A DNA stretch of 64,000 nucleotides from Romboutsia lituseburensis. Lineage in GTDB: Bacteria; Bacillota; Clostridia; Peptostreptococcales; Peptostreptococcaceae. Both the position numbers and the translations under genes were made by a program. The notes beneath the pieces were generated by a model. It had not been told where the DNA came from. It was given only the letters and a program-made list of their open reading frames with translations, and made no database searches. Below are positions 10,376 through 18,598 of the stretch, piece after piece. Where the stretch lies: positions 2,294,001 to 2,358,000 of the forward strand of contig NZ_JANQBQ010000001.1 in the NCBI RefSeq assembly GCF_024723825.1. Direction: 5' to 3'. Position 1 is the first letter of the stretch. The number at the start of each line of letters is the position of its first letter.

Positions 10376-10432
10376 AAAAAGGAGTACCCCTCTAGTGATT
10401 AAAAATCACATTGAGATACTCCTCCATATTTA
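10376..10432 (-). terminator. Terminator after murI
   Basis: Long interrupted hairpin: AGGAGTA (10381-10387) pairs with TACTCCT (10418-10424), with an inner stem CTCTAGTGATT / AATCACATTGAG. An A-run on the plus strand gives the U-tail. Confidence 0.85.
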
Positions 10433-10440
10433 TTTTAATC

Positions 10441-11250
10441 TTAATATTTTTGTATCTCTACATTCTTAACACCTTGAATTTCTCTTTTTAAGAATTCTTC
10501 TGCTATATTTGCAAATCTTTCAGGTATATCTGATACATAATACTCATAAGATGGCTTATCATTTTCTGCCAAACGTACTAAATTCCCATCCTCTAATATC
10601 TTTTTTAAATCCTTCGCTGTTTCTTTTGCTGGATTTACTAATTTTATTTCTTCACCGACAACTTCACCAATAGTTCTCTTTAATAAAGGATAATGAGTAC
10701 AACCTAATACTAAAGAATCAATGCCTTGATCTATTAAATCTTGTAAATATTTTTTAGCTGTTAAAGTTGCTATTTCACTATTTGACCAACCTTCTTCTAC
10801 TATTGGGACAAATAAATTACATGCTCTATCAATTATTTTTATGTCTTTATCTAATTTACCTATTTCTGTGTTATACGCCTTTGAACGAACTGTACCTTCT
10901 GTTCCGATAACACCTACTATCTTATTTTTAGTAGAATAAGCAGCAGTTCTAGCTCCTGCTTCTATAACACCTATTATAGGTATATCATATTTTTCATTTG
11001 CTTCTTTCAAACATCTAGCTGTAGCTGTGTTACAAGCTATTACTATAGCCTTTACATTCTTAGACATTAAAAAGTTTATAGCTTGAAAAGTATATTTCAT
11101 TACAGTTTCTTTTGATCTTGGTCCATAAGGCACTCTAGCTGTATCTCCAAAATAGACCACATTTTCATTAGGTAATATTTTTGTTATTTCTTTTAGTACT
11201 GTCAGTCCACCTAGACCAGAGTCAAAAACACCAATCGGTCTGTCACTCAT
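10441..11250 (-). CDS. murI: Glutamate racemase
   Basis: Supplies D-glutamate for peptidoglycan. Both cysteine acid/base residues are present, in ACNTATA and GCTHYPLL; the N-terminus has IGVFDSGLGGLTVLKE with the Asp-Ser pair. About 269 aa, the usual size. An upstream in-frame GTG at 11259 touches the SD AGAAGG, so the ATG at 11250 with an 8-nt spacer is chosen. It starts 14 bp after the ddl stop, so ddl-murI form a cell-wall precursor operon. Confidence 0.96.
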   Translation of the reverse strand: MSDRPIGVFDSGLGGLTVLKEITKILPNENVVYFGDTARVPYGPRSKETVMKYTFQAINFLMSKNVKAIVIACNTATARCLKEANEKYDIPIIGVIEAGARTAAYSTKNKIVGVIGTEGTVRSKAYNTEIGKLDKDIKIIDRACNLFVPIVEEGWSNSEIATLTAKKYLQDLIDQGIDSLVLGCTHYPLLKRTIGEVVGEEIKLVNPAKETAKDLKKILEDGNLVRLAENDKPSYEYYVSDIPERFANIAEEFLKREIQGVKNVEIQKY

Positions 11251-11264
11251 TTTAAACACCTTCT

Positions 11265-12332
11265 TTACTTCTTAGCGTCTATCGCTAAATCTATAAGTCT
11301 GTCTATAAGATTAGAGTATTCTAATCCTGTAGCTTCCCACATCTTAGGATACATACTTATATTAGTGAATCCTGGTAAAGTATTTATTTCATTTATAAAT
11401 ATTTCTCCAGTATCTTTATCTTTAAAGAAATCTACTCTTGAAAGTCCCTTCCCGTCAATTCCCTTAAATGCTTCTATAGCCATTTTTCTTATACTTTCCA
11501 TGTCTTCATCACTTATGCTTGCAGGTATGTCATAAGTAGAAGCTCCATTTATATATTTATCTTCATAATCATAAAAATCTTTAGCCGGCTTTATTTCACC
11601 TGCTATAGATGCCTTAACCTCGTCATTACCAAGTACTGCAACTTCTATTTCTCTTGCATTTACACCTTGCTCTAATACTACTCTCGAGTCAAATTGTAAT
11701 GCTTCATTTATACCTTTTAATAACTCTTCTCTATTACATGCCTTCGATATACCTACACTTGAACCTAGGTTAGCGGGTTTTACAAATACAGGATATTTTA
11801 ATTTTGATTCTATATTATTTAATTCTTTATCTTTATCTTTGTTAAATGACCACTTTGTTGTATAAGTGTAATCAACTTGTGGTAGTCCGATTTGAGAAAA
11901 TACTTTTTTACAAACAAGCTTATCCATACCTACACTAGAAGCTAAAACCCCACAACCTACATACGGTATCTGACTTATTTCAAATAAACCTTGTATTGTT
12001 CCATCTTCCCCATATGGACCATGTAATACTGGGAATAAAACATCTATTTTTTCGACTCTTCCATCTTCAAACACAAGTCCTACTTCTCTATTTCCTACAG
12101 GAACTAAGTTAATTTCAACATTTTTATTAGCTAAATTTACCCATTCTCCATCTTTTATGTTTTCTTCACTACCTTCATAGTACATCCATCTTCCATCTTT
12201 TGTTATACCTATTGTAAATACGTTATATTTATTTTTATCTATATGTTTATATATCGAAGCTGTTGATGATAACGAAACTTCGTGCTCTCCTGATTTTCCA
12301 CCAAATATTAAGGCTACATTAAGTTTTTTCAT
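11265..12332 (-). CDS. ddl: D-alanine--D-alanine ligase
   Basis: ATP-grasp enzyme joining two D-alanines for the peptidoglycan stem. Landmarks: LIFGGKSGEHEVSL, VLHGPYGEDGTIQG, VKPANLGSSVGISK, VLEQGVNAREIEVAVLG and the metal-binding FINEINTLPGFT. 355 aa, DdlA-like size. The frame opens with a GTG at 12344 touching the SD; the ATG at 12332 is the more likely start. Specificity for D-Ala rather than D-Lac or D-Ser at the second site cannot be settled by eye, but the position upstream of murI fits the housekeeping ligase. Confidence 0.93.
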   Translation of the reverse strand: MKKLNVALIFGGKSGEHEVSLSSTASIYKHIDKNKYNVFTIGITKDGRWMYYEGSEENIKDGEWVNLANKNVEINLVPVGNREVGLVFEDGRVEKIDVLFPVLHGPYGEDGTIQGLFEISQIPYVGCGVLASSVGMDKLVCKKVFSQIGLPQVDYTYTTKWSFNKDKDKELNNIESKLKYPVFVKPANLGSSVGISKACNREELLKGINEALQFDSRVVLEQGVNAREIEVAVLGNDEVKASIAGEIKPAKDFYDYEDKYINGASTYDIPASISDEDMESIRKMAIEAFKGIDGKGLSRVDFFKDKDTGEIFINEINTLPGFTNISMYPKMWEATGLEYSNLIDRLIDLAIDAKK

Positions 12333-12422
12333 AATTTTGCTCACCTTCCTGCATTTTATATTTATTAATTATCCACTATTATATGCATTTTGTTATCTAA
12401 GTGATTATTATAGTTTATTTTC

Positions 12423-12453
12423 AAAAAAAAATAAAGGAGCAAAAAGCTCCTTT
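12423..12453 (-). terminator. Terminator after the SleB-like gene
   Basis: Stem AAAGGAGC / GCTCCTTT around a five-base loop, followed on the minus strand by ATTTTTTTTT. It sits 26 bp beyond the stop at 12479. Confidence 0.92.
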
Positions 12454-12478
12454 ACTAAATTTTAAACATACTAATTTT

Positions 12479-13000
12479 TTATTTCGCAAATACATGGTTA
12501 CCTATTCTCATATATGGATTTAAAGTTCTTATCCATTGGCATGTAGCTATATCTGGGTTCCAAAAATAAATTGCATTATTAGTTGGATCATTACCATATA
12601 AAGCTTCTTGAGCTGCCTTATATGCGCTATCCGTAGGTTGCATATTTATAGATCCATCATTTACTACTGAAAATGCATTTTGCTGATATATAACATCTCT
12701 TATACTATCCGGAAATCTTGAATCTTTTACTCTATTTATCACTACAGCAGCTACAGCGACCTGACCTTCATAGCTTTCGCCTCTAGCTTCGCCAGCTACA
12801 AGCTTTGATAGTAGTAATAGTTCATCACTAGTTATACTTATAACTTCTCTTTTTTGTTGTTTTGTTGAATTAGCTTGCACTGCTGGCACGCCTTGATCAT
12901 CTGTATTTTGTTGTATATCCATAGCCAAGACTTGATTAATTGGTACTAATAGATAAGTTAAAACTAATAGTGATACTATAAATTTATAGCACCTCTCCAT
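12479..13000 (-). CDS. SleB/CwlJ-type cell wall hydrolase
   Basis: Secreted lytic transglycosylase-like hydrolase (PF07486). The N-terminus has a signal peptide (FIVSLLVLTYLLVPINQVLA), then a short Gln/Asn-rich linker. The catalytic domain begins LLLLSKLVAGEARGE, with the expected catalytic Glu in the AGEARGE motif, and ends WNPDIATCQWIRTLNP...GNHVFAK. There is no N-terminal peptidoglycan-binding domain, unlike classical SleB. An in-frame GTG at 13012 touches the SD AAAGGAG; the ATG at 13000 is preferred (173 aa). It lies just downstream of spoIIR, which suggests a role in sporulation or cortex lysis but does not prove one. Confidence 0.85.
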   Translation of the reverse strand: MERCYKFIVSLLVLTYLLVPINQVLAMDIQQNTDDQGVPAVQANSTKQQKREVISITSDELLLLSKLVAGEARGESYEGQVAVAAVVINRVKDSRFPDSIRDVIYQQNAFSVVNDGSINMQPTDSAYKAAQEALYGNDPTNNAIYFWNPDIATCQWIRTLNPYMRIGNHVFAK

Positions 13001-13022
13001 AGTTAAATTCACTCCTTTTGAT

Positions 13023-13673
13023 TTATAATATTGACTGTAGAATTTCTACTACTTTAAATTTAACTTTTACTTTATTCATTTCCTTATCAGTTTTTTGTGT
13101 AATTAATTCATATTCCTCTTTTGTTAAAACTGATTTTAATTTAGCATCTGTCTCCTTATCAATCACACCATTTTGTTTATCTACAAAACATAAAGGAGGA
13201 AACATAACACACCACCAATTTTTACCCTGTCCTTTACCTATAACTATTTTTAGCGCTTTATATTCACCTGCTGGAAGTATTACACTAGAGTATTGCTTTG
13301 TTGGAAATTTACTATATTCAATTCCAACCTTTACTTCATAAGTATATCCATTTTCTTCAATAATATTTTTACTTATTTTCTCTAACTCTTTATATTCATT
13401 TTTTATTATTTTTTCACTTTGTTGTATACTTTTTGATTTAGCTAATTTAGGCTCTAAATACTCTATAACTGCATCCCTAACTTTAAGCTTTAATGCTTGA
13501 TCTTCATCTAAGTCACTATTAGCTATAACATGAAACCTAATTAATTTATCTCTATAATCTCCTACTGCTAAATCAATTTTTTTTGCTTCCCCACTTATTG
13601 TTACTGTCATTAATGATATTATCCCTATTAAAGTTGATATTAATATAATTAATCTTATTTTTATCTTATTCAT
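13023..13673 (-). CDS. spoIIR: Stage II sporulation protein R
   Basis: Signalling protein made in the forespore that triggers SpoIIGA to process pro-sigma-E in the mother cell. 216 aa with an N-terminal signal/TM segment (IRLIILISTLIGIISLMTVTISG), followed by LIRFHVIANSDLDEDQALKLKVRDAV, the family signature, and GKGQGKNWWCVMFPPLCFVD near the middle. The SD is G-rich (GAGGGGG). It sits just upstream of the SleB-like gene, in the same neighbourhood as in Clostridioides difficile. Confidence 0.95.
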   Translation of the reverse strand: MNKIKIRLIILISTLIGIISLMTVTISGEAKKIDLAVGDYRDKLIRFHVIANSDLDEDQALKLKVRDAVIEYLEPKLAKSKSIQQSEKIIKNEYKELEKISKNIIEENGYTYEVKVGIEYSKFPTKQYSSVILPAGEYKALKIVIGKGQGKNWWCVMFPPLCFVDKQNGVIDKETDAKLKSVLTKEEYELITQKTDKEMNKVKVKFKVVEILQSIL

Positions 13674-13816
13674 AATTTTTCCCCCTCAAACTATTTCTAT
13701 TTTGAGTATGTCCACTTTCAAATTATTTATACAAATCTAAAATATATATTAAGCAATTTATTATTAAAAATTTCAATAAACTACTATATGGATTCATCTA
13801 TATTTATGAACAAAAT

Positions 13817-13838
13817 AAAAAAGAAGGTTCCCCTTCTT
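13817..13838 (-). terminator. Terminator after the GntR gene
   Basis: Short stem AAGAAGG / CCTTCTT with a TTCC-type loop and a U-rich tail on the minus strand, ending 2 bp from the stop of the regulator gene. Confidence 0.75.
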
Positions 13839-13839
13839 C

Positions 13840-14520
13840 TTAAATATCTTTATTATTCATAGCTTTTTCTATCATAAACTGCTCAGCCTTTTCTATATGC
13901 TCTGTTGCATACTTTTTAGCCATCTCAGTGTCACCTTTTTTAATCGCGTCTAATATAGATTTATGCTCGCAAATTATACTCACTGACGAATCATAATCTG
14001 ATATATAAGTTACTCTAAATCTATATACCTGCTCCCATAATGAGTTTATTAATTGATGTAATTTTTTGTTATTTGTTGCTTTGAATATACATTCATGGAA
14101 TTCAACGTCTTTTCTTAATAGTTCTTCTACATCAGCAGAATCTGCACTTTTTTCAAAATCTTTAGCTATAAGTTCTAATCTTTTAAGATCATCTTCACTT
14201 ATTCTCTCTGCTGCTAAAGACGCTGCTAAGCCTTCTAGACTAGCTCTTATTTCTAATACATCTAATATATCCTTTAATGACATATTAGCAACATATGCAC
14301 CTTTTCTTGGAAGCATTATAACTAAACCTTCAAGTTCTAATTTTCTTATAGCTTCTCTAACCGGCGTTCTACTAACACCTAATTGCTCTGCTAATTGAAC
14401 CTCCATCAGTCTTTGACCTGGTTTTAATTTGCCTTCTAAAATTGCTTCTCTTAAATTTTCAAATACTACATCCCTTAATGGCTTATAATCATCTAAATTT
14501 AATTTAGTTAAATTATCCAC
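13840..14520 (-). CDS. GntR/FadR-type transcriptional regulator
   Basis: Winged-helix DNA-binding domain in the N-terminal third (LREAILEGKLKPGQRLMEVQLAEQLGVSRTPVREAIRKLELEGLV), then an all-helical FCD ligand domain (LEIRASLEGLAASLAAERIS ... EFHECIFKATNNK). The open frame starts at 14541, but AAAAAGGAG forms its codons 2-4. The GTG at 14520 lies 9 nt beyond and overlaps the ispE stop by 8 nt, so this coupled start is chosen (226 aa). Placement directly after ispE is conserved in relatives. The effector is unknown and is probably an organic acid, as for most FCD members. Confidence 0.9.
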   Translation of the reverse strand: MDNLTKLNLDDYKPLRDVVFENLREAILEGKLKPGQRLMEVQLAEQLGVSRTPVREAIRKLELEGLVIMLPRKGAYVANMSLKDILDVLEIRASLEGLAASLAAERISEDDLKRLELIAKDFEKSADSADVEELLRKDVEFHECIFKATNNKKLHQLINSLWEQVYRFRVTYISDYDSSVSIICEHKSILDAIKKGDTEMAKKYATEHIEKAEQFMIEKAMNNKDI

Positions 14521-15394
14521 TAATCTCAACTCCTTTTTCACTGCTATTTACTACATATACTTGAGAGTATTTTTGTAATAGCTTTTCTTTTCCCTTTAAG
14601 GCATCTTCTTTATTTTCATATAACCCAAATACAGTAGGACCACTTCCACTCATCATAGATCCTAAAGCATTGCACTCTAACATTACTGCCTCAATTTCTT
14701 TTATTTCTTGATGATATTTGCTTGTTACAGTTTCAAGAACATTAACCATATTTTCTGCTACAGATTTTATATCTCCCTCTTCCAGAGATTTTATTAGAAA
14801 TTTATTATCCGGTCTTTCTTGAATATTTTTTAAATCTAACCCCTCATAGACTTGTTTAGTAGATACAAATAAATTAGGTTTACATATTAGTATATTAGCA
14901 TCTTCAGAAAGTCCTTTTATATATGTTAACTTTTCTCCTATACCCTCTGCTAAAGCTGTTTTACCAGCTATGCAGTATGGAACATCTGCTCCTAATTTTA
15001 ATCCTATCTCTTGTAACTCTATTTCTGATAAATTTAATCCCCATATCTTATTAAGACCAACCAAAACAGCTGCTGCATTAGAGCTTCCACCAGCCATTCC
15101 TGCTGCCACAGGTATATTTTTTTCTATAAATATTTCAACACCCTTTTTTATATTAAATTTATTTTTTAATAAATTAACAGCCTTATAAACTATATTATTG
15201 TCATCTAAAGGTATATCTGAACTATTGCTTTTTATAACTATATCTTCAGTTTCTAGTTCAATCATTTTTATGATGTCATACAAATCTATTGTCTGCATTA
15301 TCATTTCGACTAAATGATATCCATCTTCTCTTTTTCCTAACACATCTATTGATAAATTTATTTTTGCTCTACTTTTTAACTCTATAGAATTCAT
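14513..15394 (-). CDS. ispE: 4-diphosphocytidyl-2-C-methyl-D-erythritol kinase
   Basis: GHMP kinase of the non-mevalonate (MEP) isoprenoid pathway. The N-terminus SRAKINLSIDVLGKREDGYH carries the catalytic Lys-Asn region, PVAAGMAGGSSNAAAVL is the ATP loop, and MSGSGPTVFGLYE is the C-terminal GHMP motif. The ATG at 15394 has a perfect SD (AAGGAGG, 5-nt spacer), so the longer frame to 15424 is not used; 293 aa. A terminator separates it from sipL upstream. Confidence 0.95.
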   Translation of the reverse strand: MNSIELKSRAKINLSIDVLGKREDGYHLVEMIMQTIDLYDIIKMIELETEDIVIKSNSSDIPLDDNNIVYKAVNLLKNKFNIKKGVEIFIEKNIPVAAGMAGGSSNAAAVLVGLNKIWGLNLSEIELQEIGLKLGADVPYCIAGKTALAEGIGEKLTYIKGLSEDANILICKPNLFVSTKQVYEGLDLKNIQERPDNKFLIKSLEEGDIKSVAENMVNVLETVTSKYHQEIKEIEAVMLECNALGSMMSGSGPTVFGLYENKEDALKGKEKLLQKYSQVYVVNSSEKGVEISG

Positions 15395-15456
15395 TGTAGC
15401 CTCCTTGTATATAGTATAATGCATTTCTAACTAATTAACATTATACTACAAAAAAT

Positions 15457-15490
15457 AAAATAATAGGGGATTATAATCCCCTATTATTTT
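15457..15490 (-). terminator. Terminator after sipL
   Basis: Near-perfect stem with AATAATAGGGG / CCCCTATTATT arms and U-rich sequence on both sides. It lies between the sipL stop (15508) and the ispE start. Confidence 0.9.
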
Positions 15491-15507
15491 ATTTTATTTT
15501 TAAATTA

Positions 15508-17058
15508 TTAATCTACTAAAACAACTTTCTTTTCTAATATTAAGCATTTTCCTTGTTTTAATGGTTCATCTAATCTTAGCTCATTTATCTCTGCTATCTC
15601 ATTTTCTGTAGTGTTGTATTTTTTAGCTATATTCCAAAGGTTATCTCCTTCTTTACATATATAAACTATTATACTTGGAGCTTTAGATAAATCATAAACC
15701 CCTAAATCATCACCTTTTATTATAAAACTTTCTGGTTTTTTATCTACAGCTTCTGTGTATCTCTTAACTTTTACACTTAAGTCTATCTCATCTCTATTTA
15801 AATCTACATCTACCTTTTCTATTGCAGCTGTACTAAATACTTTGCAAGTATCTGTTAAATTATCTATTGTTGTTTCATGCTCAAATGGTATTTCTTCACT
15901 TAATTTATAAACTATTCTTAAGCCTTCTACTGGAACATATAATATGTCTACCTTTATTATACCTTGTATAACACTCTTATCACCTTCTACATAAGAGTTT
16001 TCTATAGATATTGTTTGGCAAACACTAACTACATCTTTTATTTGTATATCATCATTAGCATTTTTTATACTATCTCTCACTACAAATGTTTCTGATTCAT
16101 TACTTAATGTTTTATTAACCTCTATTGATCTATGATCAAATTTTATTATTTTTTGTGGAGAATATGCATCTTGAAGCACTTCTCTTGTTACCTCATCACT
16201 AACTTTAACTTTGCACCCTACTGTACAATCAATTTCTAATAATCCAGTATTGCTCTCTCCATTTTGTTTAAATATATAATTAAAATCACCCATAGATAAT
16301 AATGATTCTTCAGACATTCCATCACAAGCCCCTGGAACTTCTATGAATTGAGTAAAATCTATACCTATTCTATCTAGTTCAACTAATTCTCCATCATATG
16401 TGCAAGCTAGAGGATTAACCTCTAATACTCCACCTATTATAACTTTATTGTCAGCTACTCTACTTTCTTTTATTCTTGCATATGGATTTAAACTTATTAT
16501 TGATTGAATTTCTTCAGTATTTATAGTTATTGTATCTCTTATAACACTTTCAGATTTCTCTATTCCTATTATGTCTTGATAACTAATTTCTTTTCTATGT
16601 TTTTGAATTCCTTCAACTTGAGAAACATCTTTAACTATATCTAATTTTTGTTTATCAAATAAACTACCTCTTATATTCATAAGAGCTCCTACTCTTATCT
16701 TTCTTTCATTCATTATAGTGCAATCAACATGTTCAACTTCTGGATATAACATATACTCCATATCTTGAACTATATTATCTTTCTCTATAACTTCATTTAT
16801 ATCTATTTTCCCATCTACACTTGAAACAGTGTTTTTATCATCAGTTATGTATATAACATTATAGTTGAAACTTCCCCTACATACTAATTTTCCATCTGCA
16901 ACTTCTATTTTCTTAATAGATATGTACCCTTCAGTTTTTACTATATCATATACATCTGACTTTTTGTCTGGCACAACAGCCTCAGTCTCTATAAATGTTT
17001 GAAACTTTCCAAAGTCTATTCTATTATCGACCTTAATTACATCTTTAATTAATTCCAT
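15508..17058 (-). CDS. sipL: SipL-like spore envelope protein (DUF3794 repeats plus LysM)
   Basis: Spore coat/exosporium assembly factor. In C. difficile SipL binds the coat ATPase SpoIVA through its C-terminal LysM domain. Here the bulk consists of beta-rich SPOCS/DUF3794 units (for example VRDTITINTEEIQSIISLNPYARI and CKVFSTAAIEKVDVDLNRDE), and the last about 45 residues are a LysM (VYICKEGDNLWNIAKKYNTTENEIAEIN). The true start is the ATG at 17058 after GGGGGG; the extra 20 residues of the longer frame are not used. 516 aa. Position between ispE and veg and near spoIIR supports the identification. Confidence 0.9.
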   Translation of the reverse strand: MELIKDVIKVDNRIDFGKFQTFIETEAVVPDKKSDVYDIVKTEGYISIKKIEVADGKLVCRGSFNYNVIYITDDKNTVSSVDGKIDINEVIEKDNIVQDMEYMLYPEVEHVDCTIMNERKIRVGALMNIRGSLFDKQKLDIVKDVSQVEGIQKHRKEISYQDIIGIEKSESVIRDTITINTEEIQSIISLNPYARIKESRVADNKVIIGGVLEVNPLACTYDGELVELDRIGIDFTQFIEVPGACDGMSEESLLSMGDFNYIFKQNGESNTGLLEIDCTVGCKVKVSDEVTREVLQDAYSPQKIIKFDHRSIEVNKTLSNESETFVVRDSIKNANDDIQIKDVVSVCQTISIENSYVEGDKSVIQGIIKVDILYVPVEGLRIVYKLSEEIPFEHETTIDNLTDTCKVFSTAAIEKVDVDLNRDEIDLSVKVKRYTEAVDKKPESFIIKGDDLGVYDLSKAPSIIVYICKEGDNLWNIAKKYNTTENEIAEINELRLDEPLKQGKCLILEKKVVLVD

Positions 17059-17116
17059 ATTATTTGTCCCCCCTGTATTAAATAAAACTATCACACTATA
17101 TTTATATTTAGGAAAC

Positions 17117-17152
17117 AAAAAAAAAATTACACCTATTTTTAATAGGCATAAT
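17117..17152 (-). terminator. Terminator after veg
   Basis: Stem ATTATGCCTATT / AATAGGTGTAAT on the minus strand followed by about nine U, starting 2 bp past the veg stop. Confidence 0.92.
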
Positions 17153-17153
17153 T

Positions 17154-17420
17154 TTAACTGACGTGTAATTTATTTTGATCTTTAAATACTTGCAACTTTA
17201 CATTAGATGTTAACAAATCAGAATAACTATAAGATACTCTTGTGTATCCATTACCTTCATCATCTAACTTTACAACAAACACGCTTGGATAAACTTTCTC
17301 TAGAATTCCTTTTTTGGTAACTATCTGCTTTCTTCCCTTGTTAGCCTTAAGTAATATCTTCTTACCTAAGTACCTTTCCAAACTTACCCTTATATTATCT
17401 AAAGTTTGAACAGTGGCCAT
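17154..17420 (-). CDS. veg: Veg family protein
   Basis: 88-aa cytoplasmic protein of the Veg family (DUF1021), strongly expressed in Bacillus subtilis and reported there to stimulate biofilm matrix genes. The sequence covers the full family: ATVQTLDNIRVSLERYLGKKILLKANKGRKQ, then beta-strands GILEKVYPSVFVVKLD and YTRVSYSYSDLLT. Fully monocistronic, with two promoters and a strong terminator. The molecular function is not established. Confidence 0.95.
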   Translation of the reverse strand: MATVQTLDNIRVSLERYLGKKILLKANKGRKQIVTKKGILEKVYPSVFVVKLDDEGNGYTRVSYSYSDLLTSNVKLQVFKDQNKLHVS

Positions 17421-17432
17421 AATATCACCTTC

Positions 17433-17526
17433 TTTAAACGTTTGTATGTTTACATAATATCATATTTTAACACTTTTGTCAAACGTTTAAACTAATTATT
17501 TTATATATTTTTCATCCAAAAGTCAA
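17433..17526 (-). promoter_or_regulatory. veg promoters with flanking inverted repeats
   Basis: Promoter 1: TTGACA (17477-17482), 17-bp spacer, TATTAT (17454-17459). Promoter 2 upstream: TTGACT (17521-17526), 17-bp spacer, TAAAAT (17498-17503). A 12-bp inverted repeat flanks promoter 1: TTTAAACGTTTG at 17433-17444 and CAAACGTTTAAA at 17480-17491. Each arm holds the palindrome AAACGTTT, and the outer arm overlaps the -35 box. This arrangement suits a repressor that bridges the promoter; no candidate protein is known. Confidence 0.75.
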
Positions 17527-17568
17527 TAGTATTTTTTAAGATATACTGTATAATATAGCCATCCTTAA

Positions 17569-18429
17569 TTAATACAACATTGATTTAGGCATTGCCCATC
17601 TAAATTTCCCTCTAGTTTCAGATCCTCCTACCCCTTTAATTCCAGTAACTGTCTGTTCTATAACTTCCTCTATAGGAACTATTGTGTCTATTCTTGAGCA
17701 AGCAATTTTTTCAACTACAAAAACTGGATCTAAGGCATGAATCATTATTCTACCTGGTGAACTCGCATAATTTGCTCCTGCCTTTATTATTTGCTCATAA
17801 TTGGATTGGCATGCACCTGCAAATATAACTAAATTATCCAAATTTGGTTGCCATTTACGTGCTTGCTTTACAGTTTTTATAAAATTCATTGAATTTTTAT
17901 AATTATTTAAGTCTGTTATACTTCCCTTTCTTGAAGTCATTGCATCATGACCTGTTATAACAAGTATATCCGGGTTGTGTTTTTCTAATAATGCTCGTAC
18001 TTCTTTATATTGATTTGCCTCTGGAATAGCTACTCCCACCGCCGGAATACCTAACTCTGTATATACATCTAAACATATTTTTAAATATTCTTTATCGCCA
18101 TCTATTTGTAATACTTTTCCTGGCATCCCGTAAATATTAGTATTTGCTTGTAATTTAGGAACTCCTCTATTCATCTTTTTTTGTCTTTCTTTTGCCTTCC
18201 TCATAGATTGGCTTAATAAATTCTCTACACCTTTGTCTAATAATACCTCTCTAATATCCGGAAGTTTTACCACTTCTAAATCATCTAAGTATGCGTCTGC
18301 AATTATTCTAAATGCGATCCCTTTTAATATTGCTATTTTTTCATTATTTTCATCTATACTAAATCCAACTATTCTAAAAACAATGTCCTTATTATACGAT
18401 TTTCTTGCTACTACGTCTCCTATCTTCAT
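17569..18429 (-). CDS. yabG: Sporulation-specific protease YabG
   Basis: Cysteine protease that trims spore coat/cortex proteins; in C. difficile it also processes germination factors such as preproSleC and CspBA. 286 aa with an N-terminal KOW-like region (MKIGDVVARKSYNKDIVFRIVGF), a central LQIDGDKEYLKICLDVYTELG and PDILVITGHDAMTSRKG, VIFAGACQSNYEQII and SSPGRIMIHALDPV. The His in TGHDA and Cys in GACQS are plausible catalytic residues (inference). SD GGGAGG. It lies upstream of veg, as in C. difficile and B. subtilis. Confidence 0.94.
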   Translation of the reverse strand: MKIGDVVARKSYNKDIVFRIVGFSIDENNEKIAILKGIAFRIIADAYLDDLEVVKLPDIREVLLDKGVENLLSQSMRKAKERQKKMNRGVPKLQANTNIYGMPGKVLQIDGDKEYLKICLDVYTELGIPAVGVAIPEANQYKEVRALLEKHNPDILVITGHDAMTSRKGSITDLNNYKNSMNFIKTVKQARKWQPNLDNLVIFAGACQSNYEQIIKAGANYASSPGRIMIHALDPVFVVEKIACSRIDTIVPIEEVIEQTVTGIKGVGGSETRGKFRWAMPKSMLY

Positions 18430-18515
18430 GGCTGTCCTCCCTAATAAGTTTTATCTTAATTTATAGTATGTTTTATAGTTTTTTTTGTTCCTTAAGAATA
18501 TAAAACATTTTTTTG

Positions 18516-18586
18516 TTGAAAAATTACTAAGTTAATGTTAATATATTTGTAAACAAATGTTTATTTATATAAACAAATATTTATTT
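18516..18586 (+). promoter_or_regulatory. psuK promoter and tandem operator-like repeats
   Basis: TTGAAA (18516-18521), 17-bp spacer, TAATAT (18539-18544). Two 16-bp direct repeats follow, AAACAAATGTTTATTT (18551-18566) and AAACAAATATTTATTT (18571-18586), exactly 20 bp apart. The first is itself a dyad (AAACA-AA-TGTTT), and TTTGTAAACAAA overlaps it. They cover the expected transcription start, as an autorepressor site would. The N-terminal helix-turn-helix of PsuK is the obvious candidate binder. Confidence 0.65.
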
Positions 18587-18598
18587 CAGGTGGTAAAT

